NCBI GenBank assembly: GCA_028456385.1
Contig: JALNQF010000058.1
Coordinates: 124,001 to 188,000 of the forward strand
DNA length: 64,000 bases
Direction of reading: 5' to 3'
Source: Ophiosphaerella korrae
Lineage: Eukaryota > Ascomycota > Dothideomycetes > Pleosporales > Phaeosphaeriaceae
The first letter of the stretch is position 1. Every line of letters starts with the position of its first letter. The translations under genes were made by a program, and so were the position numbers. Under the pieces are notes generated by a model, which had not been told where the DNA came from, searched no databases, and saw only the letters and a program-made list of their open reading frames with translations. Below are positions 44,484 to 56,313 of the stretch, in pieces.

Positions 44484-44994
44484 CCTTGAAGCCGGAAAGT
44501 CTCCAAAGCCTTTGAATCACTTAGGCGACTTTGGTTGTGGCTTATGGGTGGATGTGTTTGGAGCTGCACGTCTGGCCAAATTTACTTAGCGTCGTCGCGC
44601 GATCACGTTTCTCAATTCACGGCTCTGAACCATTGCAAGTGCATGCGCGCATGGATTTCCATGATATATCAATTTCGGCATAGGCTAAGCTGCTCAAGGA
44701 AATGAGGCATTTGATAGAGTATCATATCATTTCGCTACAAAAACAAAGGAGATGCACATATGCAGACCTCTGCATACCATCTGGGTATACAAGCCATGCC
44801 TCATCGTACAAGTACAGGACATCTGTTCCTCAGACATCTTCTCGTACCCAATGCCACCAATAGTACGCCAAACGCCGTGGTGCGTTGCAGAACCCAAAGT
44901 CAAACCGCACAGACCAGCCATGCGGTGATTGCTCATGCCATAATGCAGTTCAATACTTCGTCTCGACCAGTCTCGATGCTGAATTGTCGAAAGA
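44484..44994. other. Intergenic DNA
   Basis: APC4 promoter on one side and the 3' region of the NIPA gene on the other; nothing else recognised. Confidence 0.45.
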
Positions 44995-46465
44995 TTATCG
45001 TAACGAACTATTCCTCTTCGGCTGAACAACCTCTTTTTGTATTTGTGCCCTCCCTCGCCCCGCGCCGCTCAGCCTGCCATGCGACCTCTGGTCGTCGTCA
45101 AAGCTTGTCCGCTTCCCGTTATCTAGCCCTTCGTTGTCATCCGACAGTTCGGCCAGTTCGAATTGGTTTTCAACATCGTAGTCATGCATGAGCGCGCCTC
45201 GGTCTCCTGTGTCTCCTCTCCTAGCATGTCCGCCATCGAGGAACGGGCTTTGGAGCTCCATGCTTCGTCGCGCTTGCATGCTGCGTCTTGTAGGAAATCC
45301 TGAAATCGCGTCTGAAGGAGCGCCATCTGTGAATTGAGAGCCGAGCGATCGGTTGCCATTGGGGTCATCGCGCGAGAGATTGAGAAGGTAGACGCCAGAG
45401 AAGATGATGAGAAAACCGCAAAGAAGTGAAATCGTGTTGACAGCGGATGTGGTGTTGAAGCCCTGGAAAAGGAGGAAGGATGCAGCAAGTGTGCAGGTTG
45501 TGAAGGTTACGTAGTAGAGCGGGTTGACACTGCTTAACATTAGAGTTGCGCTTCAAAAGTGTCAAAAGTATCCTTACATGTTGGTCGAGAATTGACTCAG
45601 CGCCTTGTTGAAATAATTCATCTGGGTAAGGATGCATCCCACAATCATGATAACAAAGACATAAGTAGAGGGATGTGTGAACTGGTTTTTGCCCGCAAAG
45701 GTCATCTTCAGCGCAAGGCCGAATGCCTTGATGAACATGATAGAGACTGAGCCAGTCGTGGAGCAAATGGAGAGGTAAATGAGCGGGTTCTTGCGGCCGT
45801 ACTTGGGTGCGATCTTGTAGATCATGAAGATGGAGAAGATGGTAACGAAGAGGCAGTAAAAGAGGAATCCTGGCTTAAGAGCAAGCTCCAAGATCTCATC
45901 GACCGACTTGACTTCCTTGTCTGGCGGAGCATGAAGAACGATGATGACTGATCCAATCAAACATATCGCGCAGCCAATCTTGCCAAGTAGACCGAGTTGT
46001 TCGTCGAGAAAGTACGAGCCCAGGACGGCGCCGATGAGAACAGAGAGGGCGCCCAAGGGAGTGACCAGAATGGCGGGGGCAAAAGCATAAGCGGCGAAGT
46101 TGAAGATCTCGCCCAGGACCACTACAGACGGTTAGTTGGGGGCGCTCAGATATGGCGTGGGGTGTGCGCTCACTTGTGGTTATGCCAAACCACCAGGTAG
46201 GGTTGCGCAGATAGCTGAAGCCGTCGCCGTCGAAACCGTTGTTTTCCTTGGAGGCATTGAGGCCCTTTTTGGTGATAACAAAACTGGCGCCTGGTCCGTC
46301 ATGGTTAGTGTTGTTGTTTGCGGGCGGTGGTGGAGAGGAGCGTACCGATGGCGAGCGACGAGCTCACGGCCAGCATGAGACCGATATATCTGTCCGCAGT
46401 ATTAGCCTTGAGTCGTTGCCTCGGCGCACCCGTACAGGTGCAGCGACGTACTTGTCTTCCACCAT
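44995..46465 (-). CDS. NIPA-family magnesium transporter
   Basis: Five exons (46465-46452, 46389-46346, 46290-46174, 46121-45578, 45529-44995) give 417 residues. The first exon is only 14 nt. About nine TM segments follow: IGLMLAVSSSLAIGASFVIT, the family stretch NPTWWFGITTMVLGEIFNF, APAILVTPLGALSVLIGAVL, and VNPLYYVTFTT after the last junction. The cytosolic tail (about 130 residues) is hydrophilic and rich in Arg, Asp and Ser. NIPA proteins (PF05653) mediate Mg2+ movement across plasma or endosomal membranes in animals; the fungal role is inferred. All introns are 48-62 nt. Confidence 0.92.
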
Positions 46466-48294
46466 GTTTGCCTGTCAAGGGTCTGCGACCCGGTTGGCGA
46501 AAGGCGTGTGAATAAGAGAGGCGGGCGGTCGCTGTGGGTGTTGTGGTGCAAGTGCGTGGCCGTGGTGGAGGAAGTCGCGCGCGGTTCAGCTGGTGGTGCG
46601 GTCGGTCACAAGCACAGCGAGATTCGAGAAGACGAGGTGCAGTGCGATGCGACGGCAAGCAGGCACAACCCACGACCTAATCCCTTGGGCGATGCGACCA
46701 GAAGAAGGATTTCGCTAATCCGGCACAACGGCCTGCGGAATGCGTTGCCAGAACCGATTCACGTTTCACCAAACGCCTGCTTGCTATGGCCGGTTCCTGG
46801 CAAGCGTTTCTGCCGAGCGGCCAATGTCGAACGAATGTGGGACGACTCGTGTGCGCGCTGCAAGGACAGCGAATCGACGTCACAAGGACAGGCAATAAGG
46901 AGTGTGCTGTGTTATACAAGTCTATCGATCGAACGGGCAAACGAGCGAAGAACTGTGGGCAGCCAATCTACCTATCTACCGCCCTGCCTATTATCGATTG
47001 CAGCTCCAGCCGAAGTGGCGCTCCCCAACTTTCTGACAGTTTCCCCGTCCCGGCGGGCCTTGAAGAGGCCCAGCTTGCGCCAACGCAGGGGCGCCTGCTC
47101 AGCCTCGAAACCGTCTGCTTCCAGATGCCACGCTAGCAAGGCCTCCACGGCCTCCTCCTCGTAGCTGGCTGGCCCGTCCCCTGACACGCGGCACAGGAAC
47201 GCGTCACAGAGCCCTGCAATTCCCACACGATAGAAACATCGCACGCCTCGCAATACTCTGTAAGCCTGTGTAAGGCTTGAGCCGCTGGGCAAAGTCAAAC
47301 ATGCCTGGGTAGCCAAAAGCACAAAATTAGGCTGATGGGCTTCCCGAACGTCTACTTGCACCACTTCAGCTCTCTGCCAGACTTGACACGAGCTCTGCAA
47401 CCAGAAACATGGAGCTGCGTCGCAAATCGGCCTTTCTGCCCCTGGCCGCTGTCCCGGCGACGGAAGAGCCTATCAAACGTTATCGATATCGCGTACCTAG
47501 CTTACCATTCGGCTCCATTAATAGATTGCCCTTTGACTCGATGCAGCAGGCAGTAATGACACGCTGACCGAACGAGTACGAGTGACATGTAGCAAGCACA
47601 TGATACCATCATCATCAGATAGCTTGCTTACTGTCAATGTTCCATCCATTGAATCGTATTCATACGAGATTTCCATACTAGGTTACCAAATCGGGCACTT
47701 TCTTACTGTCGTAACAGCAAATATTGGCCTAGGAACCCTTGCATCCACCCCCACCATCTCTCTCCATCGCTGACAGCCCATAAACGCCTGCGGACATGTG
47801 TTCATGTCGAGATATCGGGTATTGTAATTCAATAAACACACTCCGTTCGCCCCTACCCTCATGTTTGCCATCTTATCACCAAACCACAAACGCCCACCAT
47901 GAATTTCGCCCTCCAAAAGCCCCTAAAGTCCCCAAATCCCCCAAACAAGCAAAAAAGAAAATCCGCTCGCATGACAACGAACAGTGAGACGAACTTACTA
48001 CGAGTGTTGAGCTTCAGGTGAAGACTCGCCAAGTGATTTGCGTGGGTTGCCAAATGTAGCAGCGTGAATCTGATATCAGTATTACAATCACCTTCAATTA
48101 GTAAATTTAGTCCATGGAGGCGGGCGACGGTTGACGCGGGTGCGAATCGGAGGTCCAGAAATAGGCCGAGACGAGGGAAATTGCAAAATTCAGAAGTCCA
48201 AGTTAGAAGATGTCGAAGTTGGAAAGTCATTAAACCGGAAAGGGGCTATTGTTAGTATTCATCGACCTGAGCAAGGTTCGGAAGACGGGGGCGT
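46466..48294. other. 1.8-kb gene-free interval
   Basis: Overlapping frames at 46508-47164 (+) and 46972-47400 (-) start at non-ATG codons and show no family feature. I see no gene, RNA or repeat that can be supported. Confidence 0.4.
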
Positions 48295-50805
48295 TCACAC
48301 CCTGGGTCGCTTTATGTCTGGACCAATGTCAGCGCAAGCAGGATGGACGTAGGACAAAGGGTCCCATAACATACCTGAAAGGTCGAGTGCATCGCCAGCC
48401 GAATCGCCAACCTCGTCAATCGACCTCTTCAGTCCTTGGACAGGGCTTTTTTGCAGATCTCCTGACGAGGCAGCAACAGGATCTGCAGCCGAAGACGCTG
48501 CGACCGCAGGTTGCTCCACCACGCCGTCCTCCTCTTCCTCGAGCTGAATCGTGTCGGTGACCACATCTTGTACAAGGCCTGCATCTACAGGTACCTTGGA
48601 TGTTGGCTCTTGGTCGATCAACCATTCGGTCGCATTCTCTAGGTCTAGGAAATCATCTCCGTCGGCAAGGGTGATACTGGCATTTGCAGAGCCATCGGCA
48701 CTAGCGTCGTCATCGAACTCAGCGCCACTGATGAAGTCATTCTCAGCCTCTTGGTCCGGATCCTGGTATTCATAGCCAGTATACGTATACTCTTCGTTAG
48801 TATAGACCTCGAGATCAGTCTCTGTAGGATAAGCTTCCGTTGTATTCGTTTCAAAATTTTGGTATGGGTCCTCTCGGTCTAGGGCCTCTTGGATCGCTAT
48901 ATACTCTCCGGAAGAGGTTGCGTTTTCCTCTTGGCCGGGCTGTTCTTTGGTATCAGGATGAGTACCAGCTTTGATCTCTGCGTCAGAAACCACATCCTCC
49001 TCAGCGCCATCGTGGAAGTCTTCATGCTTAGTAGATCCTACAGTATGTGTAGATATCTCACCTGCCACATTATCATCACCTTGTACAGTAGACGAGGATG
49101 GCGAAGGGGTATTGTGAGTCGCAGTGTGCGGTTCTTCGTCGTCTTCAGCGTCACTGTAATCAATGAAATCATCGTTTTCCTCTTCCCTTCGTACTTCGAC
49201 GATTCCCTGAGCTCCTTGCTCAACTACTTCATCTTCACCTGCATCTGAATCATGCTGGCCAACCTCTTCGCTATGGTCAGCATGCTCTGGTGCAGCTGCA
49301 TTGTTGTCAATTCGCGCAACTTGCTCTACATGGGTGACACCTTCAGATGCAGTGCCATTTTGAGACTTATTGTCATCATCCTCTTTTTCATACTCTGCGA
49401 CCTTAGTGTTAGGCCCTGCTTTGGTTGTGGCCCCTTCTGTAACCGCTTCTACAACGTCCTCTGTAACCTCGTGCTGTTCGGCCTCGTCATTTTCCCACTC
49501 CGTCACATCGTGATCAGTTGAGTGGCCAGAATGCGTAACTTCGAAGTTGGTTTCACCTGCAGCTATGGCTGCGGCCAGCCCGGAGAAGCCACTGCCTTGC
49601 TCTGCATATTTTGCAACATCGCCGAGCAGGCTTGCGAACCGTGGCCGAAATAGTAAGCTCACGTAGAACGACTCAGGGTCGTAAACCTCATCTTGCGCAT
49701 TAAGGGTGTGATACAAATCAACTAAACGTTCCAGTGATACCGCAACACAGGCGGTGTTGTCTTCGTAAAGCTCCATGTTGTGGAAGTTGTCGAAGCGAAA
49801 TCCTAATTCGGTCTCATGCGTTAGGGAGTCTTCAAGAAACTCTCTACATTGCCGAAAAATCTCTGAAAGACTGGAGCGAAGAAGCGAAATGTCTGGCAAG
49901 ATCCACTCGCCGCTATTGTCAGTATCATGTAGCTCGAATAGCCAAAGCTCATTGCCTGAAATGTTGATAGTGATAGGGCGCATGTCGGAATTGTGCTGGT
50001 CATCGTGAGCTTCAGGGACGGGCTCTTTGTCATCAGCTGGGACCTCGACATCTTGCAATGGAACCCTGCCCTGTTCACCATCTGAACGGCCGTCTGCTTC
50101 ATGAAGCGCATCGAAATCAGGTGCATATTGTTCTTCTTGATCATTTGTCGTATTCTCAACCGTATTGTCATATTCGACGTCGTGCTCGTGCGCGTCGTTG
50201 TTGCTATCGTGGACCGAGCCAGGCGTGTGTGCCGTATCTTGAGTCTGTTCTTGTTGTGGGACTTGGTCTTCATTCACAGCAACATGGATTTCATCAATTT
50301 GTTGACCGGTAGATGTGGGCTGCAAGGTGGTAGTATCTTCCTCTTCATCAGAGTAGTCGATCAAATCGTCTTCTTCGAGTGCTGGCACAGCTTCCTGTGT
50401 TGCGATAGTGTTGGTTGGTGATGATTTACCCGCATTTACTTGATCACCATACTGAACATCTTCCTCGTAGGTAAACTCATCATCGAATGCTGCCACAGCT
50501 TCCTGTGTCGCAACGGTATTACTAGGTGATACTTTATCCACATTTGCTTCATCATCATGCTGAGCATTTTCTTCTTCCCAGGTGAAGTCAGGCTCTGTCA
50601 TTTCATCATCCTCGTCTCCATACGCAGTGACGGCATCTTCAGGTGCGTCTTTGATGGAGATGTCATCGTCTTGGGCATCTGCGGGAGGTGCGAGATCGAG
50701 CTCGATATCACCATCTCCAAGATCAATGTCGATGTCGGATTGAAGATCCATCTCGTCAGGCTCGGTGATGTGGAGGCTGGGTATGGCGTGTGCGGTCGTG
50801 GCCAT
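48295..50805 (-). CDS. Acidic, largely disordered hypothetical protein
   Basis: Two exons (50805-48375, 48317-48295) give 817 residues. The short last exon supplies DIKRPRV, a likely nuclear signal. Most of the chain is Asp/Glu-rich and disordered. One folded-looking segment around 280-440 (NELWLFELHDTDNSGEWILP, then LEDSLTHETELGFRFDNFHN) is probably a conserved domain of unknown function. Repeats: a unit with TIATQEAV occurs twice near residues 80-140, and the motif IDYSD recurs. I do not recognise a named family; nuclear location is inferred. Divergent from RET2. Confidence 0.75.
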   Translation of the reverse strand: MATTAHAIPSLHITEPDEMDLQSDIDIDLGDGDIELDLAPPADAQDDDISIKDAPEDAVTAYGDEDDEMTEPDFTWEEENAQHDDEANVDKVSPSNTVATQEAVAAFDDEFTYEEDVQYGDQVNAGKSSPTNTIATQEAVPALEEDDLIDYSDEEEDTTTLQPTSTGQQIDEIHVAVNEDQVPQQEQTQDTAHTPGSVHDSNNDAHEHDVEYDNTVENTTNDQEEQYAPDFDALHEADGRSDGEQGRVPLQDVEVPADDKEPVPEAHDDQHNSDMRPITINISGNELWLFELHDTDNSGEWILPDISLLRSSLSEIFRQCREFLEDSLTHETELGFRFDNFHNMELYEDNTACVAVSLERLVDLYHTLNAQDEVYDPESFYVSLLFRPRFASLLGDVAKYAEQGSGFSGLAAAIAAGETNFEVTHSGHSTDHDVTEWENDEAEQHEVTEDVVEAVTEGATTKAGPNTKVAEYEKEDDDNKSQNGTASEGVTHVEQVARIDNNAAAPEHADHSEEVGQHDSDAGEDEVVEQGAQGIVEVRREEENDDFIDYSDAEDDEEPHTATHNTPSPSSSTVQGDDNVAGEISTHTVGSTKHEDFHDGAEEDVVSDAEIKAGTHPDTKEQPGQEENATSSGEYIAIQEALDREDPYQNFETNTTEAYPTETDLEVYTNEEYTYTGYEYQDPDQEAENDFISGAEFDDDASADGSANASITLADGDDFLDLENATEWLIDQEPTSKVPVDAGLVQDVVTDTIQLEEEEDGVVEQPAVAASSAADPVAASSGDLQKSPVQGLKRSIDEVGDSAGDALDLSGMLWDPLSYVHPACADIGPDIKRPRV

Positions 50806-51567
50806 GCCGTTGGTTTCAGTATGGCAGGTAGTTTGAGAAGTGTTAGGTAAGGAGCGTGGCGAGTACGACAGCGCGCAACTCAAGGTGGCGACGTGCAAAC
50901 GGAGGCCCGCGTAGGTTTGTGCTTTCAGGCGCAAGTGTTATGAGCACATGCTGCAGTGAATGAGTATGCCCGGCGAATACTTGCGATGAATGAGTAGGTG
51001 AGAGGCAAAACAAAGAAGGGTGCGAGTGAGTCGCGCCAAGAGCACGGATAGGGAGGTTGCGCGCCTGGAGCTTTGACGTGTCCTAGACTCAAACAGGATA
51101 TCCAGGGACTGGGGAGAGAAGGACTGGTCTACGAGTTGAAGTCTGCAGTCGAAAAGCAAGATGCTCAAGGTGGAGGTGAGAGTTTGTCGGATGTCAGGGT
51201 TTGGAAGTGACTTGGGGCGGGGTGAAGATGTGACATGGTTGGAACGTGTAGGCAATGGCAGGCACGTGATCTACAAGTGTCCACATCGACTCCAGGAACA
51301 CCAACATACCGTAGATTGCGCAAGTGGCCACAGAGGAGCTGTTTGTCCGTCCAAGACAAGAAATATCGCGCGACATCGCTTGACGAGTGCAGTGTCTTCT
51401 CATAGCAAGATATCCGAATTCCTCCACTCGTGAAGAATCAGGGTGGTGCTTCTCGAAATTAGATTCGACAATATCCCCTCCATCCCACTCCTCGTCCACG
51501 GCCGCAGCTACCAGCCACCACCTACTGACCTGTTGATATATAGAGGTATTCAATTGGGTTCGTTATA
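50806..51567. other. Divergent promoter region
   Basis: Shared upstream DNA of the acidic protein gene and RET2. No gene supported. Confidence 0.45.
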
Positions 51568-53245
51568 ATGGTACGAAAACCTAGAACCACCACGGCCCTA
51601 CACACCGCAATATAGCTGACGAAAGCTAGGTTGTCCTCGCAGCATCGATATGCACAAGAGGCGGCAAGGCCGTTCTCTCGCGTCAGTTCCGAGAAATGCA
51701 ACGCTCTCGAATCGAAGCTCTACTTGCCTCCTTCCCGAAGCTGGCAGATAGCGGTACCCAGCACACCATCGCCGAGCAGGACAATGTGCGCTACGTATAC
51801 CAACCCCTCGACGAGCTGTACATGGTCCTGGTCACCAACCTACAATCAAACATCCTGCAAGACATCAACTCACTCCACCTATTCGCCCAGGTTGTCTCTT
51901 CGATATGCAAATCCATTGACGAGCGCGAAATCTTGAAGAATGCCTTTGAGCTTCTGACTGCCTTTGACGAAATTGTTACACTAGGATATAGGGAGAACCT
52001 GACCATGAGCCAGATTAAGACATTTCTGGACATGGAGTCGCATGAAGAACGCATCCAGGAAATTATTGCGCGGAACAAGGAGCTCGAGGCTTCAGAAGAA
52101 CGCAAGCGCCGAGCCAAGCAGCTCGAGATGCAACGCAAAGAGATGTCAAGATCTCAGCGAGCCGGAGGCGGTATGGGTGGTGGCATGGGCAGTGGCAGCA
52201 TGGGGCGCTCTCCATCCTATCCTGCATTTACACCCAGCGTGCCCACCACCAATGTCACCGACGCATACGACTCATATGAAAAGGAAAAGAAGGCCGCAAG
52301 TAAGCCGCTGGCTCTAGGCAAGAAGGGCATGCAGCTCGGCAAGAAGAAGCAGGGAAATAATCTGTTCGAACAAGTAACCGGAGGCCTACCGCAAGAGGAG
52401 GAACCGCTCGTCTCGCCCAAACCTCCTGCGCCAGCTGTAGCTGCTCCTGTCAGCGCGCGCCAATCGACCTCCATCGATCGACAAGCCATACACATCACTA
52501 CAACTGAGACCATCTCCGCCAGATTAGATCGTGAGGGTCTTCTCAAATCTTTTGAAGTCAAGGGAGAGATGCAGTTAAAGATTTCTGACCCGTCCTTGAC
52601 ACAAGTCAAGCTAGACCTCGCAACTGGCGACACCCGCGGCGCCCAACTTATGACACATCCCAAAGTTGACAAGACTGTCTTCCGCAATGACAAAGTCATC
52701 CAACTCTCTGATACAAGCAAAGGTTTCCCTTCGAATATGGGCATTGGTGTCATGAAGTGGAAGCTTGCACCACGGCCCGACGATGTGTCTGACCCACCCA
52801 TCACCTTCCGCGTCTGGGTCGAAGAATCAGGCAACTCGTTCAACATTACTGTCGAATATGAGCTCACAGGCAGCGGCCCATTGAAAGATGTCACCGTCGC
52901 CATACCATATGAAACGGACGAGCCCAGCATTTCCTCTTTCGACGCCGTCTATGAAGTTAGTGGTGACAGCATCGAGTGGAACATCGGTACCGTGGACGAA
53001 GCAAACAGCTCTGGTAGCTTCGAATTCGAGGCACACTCCGGCAGCGACACCGAGTTTTTCCCTATGCGTGTTCGCTTCTCCAAGAGCACGCCATTCGTCG
53101 ATGTCGATGTAAGTCAATTCGTCATGTTTATGTCTCGGGCTAATTTGCGTCATAGGTATCGTCTGTCACACTGCTGTCTATGGGACAAGGTATTGGATTC
53201 TCAAAGGACGTCAAGTGTACGGCAGACGTATATGAAATCGCATGA
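51568..53245 (+). CDS. RET2: Coatomer (COPI) delta subunit
   Basis: Three exons (51568-51570, 51630-53108, 53156-53245) give 523 residues. The first coding exon is just the ATG; the 59-nt intron then leads to VVLAASICTRGGKAVLSRQF, the canonical delta-COP start. The longin-type N-domain (DNVRYVYQPLDELYMVLVTN) is followed by a helical linker with KRRAKQLEMQRKEMSRSQR and a Gly/Ser-rich spacer. The mu-homology domain covers about 275-523 (ISARLDREGLLKSFEVKGEM, MKWKLAPRPDD). Part of the COPI coat for retrograde Golgi-to-ER traffic. The last exon completes the mu-homology fold (VYEIA). Confidence 0.95.
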
Positions 53246-54258
53246 GTGGGAGAAGTGTAGGCATGGCACTAGACAAGCGCAACAAACATATCATTCAACA
53301 ACCGTAACTTTGAATGTCTTCTATTTGATTGATCGTATCTATTTGTGATGTATCATTCGATTATGCCTCACCACAGCCATTAGTTCAACACCTTCGTCTT
53401 GGGCGAAAAGAAATCCAGGAGTAATGTTGAAGCACACAGTATCAGATTAACATTGAGAAAAGTCTCACGACACCGGATCACATTCTCTCTCAGACGCAAC
53501 CGACATCCTAGCTCCCGGAAGTACAATTCTTCTGCAAGCATCATAGTCAGCGCGAAGTAGCACCATTAACCTTTGCCCCATGTTTCTGATTCCCCATCTC
53601 GGACCACAAGTGGATCATGTTAATACTCAAGGTTTGATATATCCCATCACTCGCCGATCCCACACTGGGGTCGATGCTGGCTACATAACGCCAGGAACCG
53701 AGACAAGGGAACAGCAGAGATGACGTCGTGCACATCCCAAAAAGCTGCATCAGCTCAGCATGTGAAACGAAAAGGTAAGCCGCATACTTTAATCTACTCA
53801 ACCAACCACCAATAACACCGAGGAGGCCAGCGATATTTCAGACACCCGCATCATGATAGTATCACGCCATAGCAAGTGGGAAAAGGAGAGTTCGTAGAAA
53901 TTCATGATTCATTATGATTTAGCGGCTATCGCTGGCAAGTCTGATTCCATGCCCATAGCAAGGGGGAGGCCGTAGTGCGCTCCCTGCAGTTCCCATCAGA
54001 ACTGTTTGCATACAACTCTATATCCAGTTGCAAAAAAAAAAAAAAAAGGCAAAAACTAAGAACTCGCTAATGTTCGCGTGACTGGTATCCGAGGATGCAA
54101 AGATGAGAAAAGGGAGAAAAAAGCGGCAAAGTTATACATGAAAGATCTTTGAGCGAAAATGTGTCGCGTAAGTCGATTGAGAAATGTATCGGCTCGTAAT
54201 ATAAGGGTATCGCGGGAGTAAATGTTGGTGGGAAGGTGGAGTACGAGATGCTTTTGGT
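53246..54258. other. Convergent 1-kb intergenic region
   Basis: 3' regions of RET2 and the minus-strand gene. A run of 15 A lies at 54032-54046. No gene supported. Confidence 0.45.
54032..54046. repeat. Poly-A run (15 A)
   Basis: Homopolymer in the intergenic region. Confidence 0.9.
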
Positions 54259-56313
54259 TTAATGGACGGAGTCGCCGAGGTATCCAAAGTCATCCATCAG
54301 CCTAGTAAGCTGGCTGACAGAGTTCTCGCGCTGTACGCTGGGCTCGACGCGCAGGGCTGAGTTGGTGATGGTGGTCTTAGATGTGGTCTCGTCTTCAGGA
54401 AGGCTGTAGTGGAAACCCAGGCCAAAGCACGCGGCTTGTCGGCGAGGAGCTGAGTCGGCGTGCTGGATGTCGAGATTGAATAGATCTGAGCCGAATGTAG
54501 AAATGCGAAGGTCATCTAGTTGTGGTGGGGATGCTGAAAGAAAATCGATTGTTGACTCTTCTTCTTGCGTCGTAATGCTGGTCTCCGTCAATGTTGAGCC
54601 ACGCTTCGAATCGAATTCGGGCTCGGTGAACGAGTGGCGCAGGGACAGCCTTTGGGGGGATCCCATGTCACTGCAGCAGTCGCTCGTCAGAGCAGAAAAT
54701 GTGGGCGAGTTGGCCTCTTCTGCATCAGGTGTTGAACAGGTATGTGCCATTGATTCATTGCTCCATGTGGAGAAATGACTCTGGGGCTTGTCTTCGTATT
54801 CCCTGATGATATCATGTAGTACTTCGTCGTCTTCCTCATCTTCCAACTCTTCGTCATGTAAAAATTCTTCGATTGACGGCTCGACCGGAGATGAGTTGTT
54901 ACATGCAAATAATGGAGCCGGTGTTAGGTACCGAGGGAGTGCCGGAAGATCCTTGTCTATTGGCAACTGCCGGAGAGATGGGCTTCCTCCGTGGCTAGAC
55001 GTTGGCCTTTGACCTTCAGATGGAGGTATAAGCGAACGTGAGGGGCGTTTCAGTTCCGGCATAGCAGGGACATTTTCAACCACGTTCTGGACGTCTGATT
55101 CCAAGGGTTTCTGGAATCTCGGAGAAGAAAGCCAAGGGTCATTGGAGAAGAGATAGTGTCGCGTTCTCCGCGTATCCGAAGAGTTAGCACGCATGCGGCC
55201 CTGCGTCAAATGAACCTCACTCGTTACAATTGTGGACGGAATATGAGACCGGCGCCGCTTGAGAGATGCTTTCCTCTTTACTGGTTCAGCGTGAGCGAAG
55301 ACAGGGTCTCGGACAGGATCAACTGGATGAGACCCAAGTGGCGAGAACTCCTTCCTGATTGATGGTATCGAACGGACCACGGGAGGAACATCTGTAGTAT
55401 CGCGTGGTGCAGATATAGGCGCAGGCCGATATGAATTCAAGGGAACTAGATTGAGGTCGTCGGCTGTAGTACTGATCAATATCGGTGTGCCAATCTCCAA
55501 TTCGTGAGGCTTAGATGAGCTGCGTGTTCTGGATGCGGACCGTTTCGACGCCAGCTTTTCCTTCAAGCTTCTAAAGTCGGCAAAAAGCGGCGTTGAAGGC
55601 ATTCGTGGCGATGCGGATGCACTGCGTGCGTGGCGTACTACATTTGGAGACAGGAACGCACTTGATGGAGGGTAGGTAGCGGATCTTGGTGTCCACAAGG
55701 ACGGCTGTGGCACGGAATTTGCATTCGGATTTGGGCTTGGGGCACCTGAACGTGGTGATGACAATGGCTTTGGAAGCACAGGCGGCACTGGATTCAGATA
55801 TCGGTCACTTGGGTTGCGAGTAAAGCCGTCAGTCGACTCAGGATAACTATGTATGGGCGCCTCGCTGGGAAGCTCCAAAACATTGAGGCGCTGTCCTGGC
55901 AATAGCGGGCAGAATGTGGTCGATGGTTCTGCGGGATTATGGATTTCATCATCACCGTCAACCTTGTACTGTAGCAGGTCAGTATTGTCGGTAAATTGGT
56001 AGGTAAGCTGACCTACATAGTACCAATATGTGCCACCCATTTTCAAAAGCCCGTTTCGTTTCGGGCTCAATGCGGCCAAGTCACCGTCGCAAATGATATC
56101 TGAGAAGGTAAAGCAACCTCGCCAATAGTTACGCCCGCGCCGTGTGTCAAGCTCGAGGTGATATGAACTAGCGAAGTTGTCCCAACTTCCAAACAAGACT
56201 ACTGTGCGCTGTGCAGTAGGGCACTGACTGTTTGGCAAAGTTAGTGGCAGCCTTGAATGGGGCAGTAAAGGGTAGACATACAACAAAAAAGTATGTAGGG
56301 TTGTGTTTTCCAT
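54259..56313 (-). CDS. Protein with N-terminal carbohydrate-binding-like (AMPK/CBM48-type) fold
   Basis: Three exons (56313-56282, 56227-56017, 55968-54259) give 650 residues. After splicing, the N-terminus reads TTLHTFLFQCPTAQ and VVLFGSWDNFASSYHLELD. It is followed by RRGRNYWRGCFTF and GGTYWYYYKVDGDDEIHNPA. The beta-sandwich pattern (FGSWDNF, W-x-G, YYKVDG) resembles glycogen-binding domains of AMPK-beta/CBM48 type, by inspection only. The remaining 500 residues are Ser/Pro/Arg-rich and disordered with many SP sites, plus an acidic patch (HDEELEDEEDDE). Such proteins occur across Pezizomycotina without assigned function; a link to glycogen or cell-wall signalling is speculation. Confidence 0.75.
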   Translation of the reverse strand: MENTTLHTFLLYVYPLLPHSRLPLTLPNSQCPTAQRTVVLFGSWDNFASSYHLELDTRRGRNYWRGCFTFSDIICDGDLAALSPKRNGLLKMGGTYWYYVGQLTYQFTDNTDLLQYKVDGDDEIHNPAEPSTTFCPLLPGQRLNVLELPSEAPIHSYPESTDGFTRNPSDRYLNPVPPVLPKPLSSPRSGAPSPNPNANSVPQPSLWTPRSATYPPSSAFLSPNVVRHARSASASPRMPSTPLFADFRSLKEKLASKRSASRTRSSSKPHELEIGTPILISTTADDLNLVPLNSYRPAPISAPRDTTDVPPVVRSIPSIRKEFSPLGSHPVDPVRDPVFAHAEPVKRKASLKRRRSHIPSTIVTSEVHLTQGRMRANSSDTRRTRHYLFSNDPWLSSPRFQKPLESDVQNVVENVPAMPELKRPSRSLIPPSEGQRPTSSHGGSPSLRQLPIDKDLPALPRYLTPAPLFACNNSSPVEPSIEEFLHDEELEDEEDDEVLHDIIREYEDKPQSHFSTWSNESMAHTCSTPDAEEANSPTFSALTSDCCSDMGSPQRLSLRHSFTEPEFDSKRGSTLTETSITTQEEESTIDFLSASPPQLDDLRISTFGSDLFNLDIQHADSAPRRQAACFGLGFHYSLPEDETTSKTTITNSALRVEPSVQRENSVSQLTRLMDDFGYLGDSVH

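Noticed and set aside
46508..47400. Overlapping 218- and 142-residue frames upstream of the NIPA gene
   Set aside because: Both start at non-ATG codons, overlap on opposite strands and show no domain or typical exon structure.
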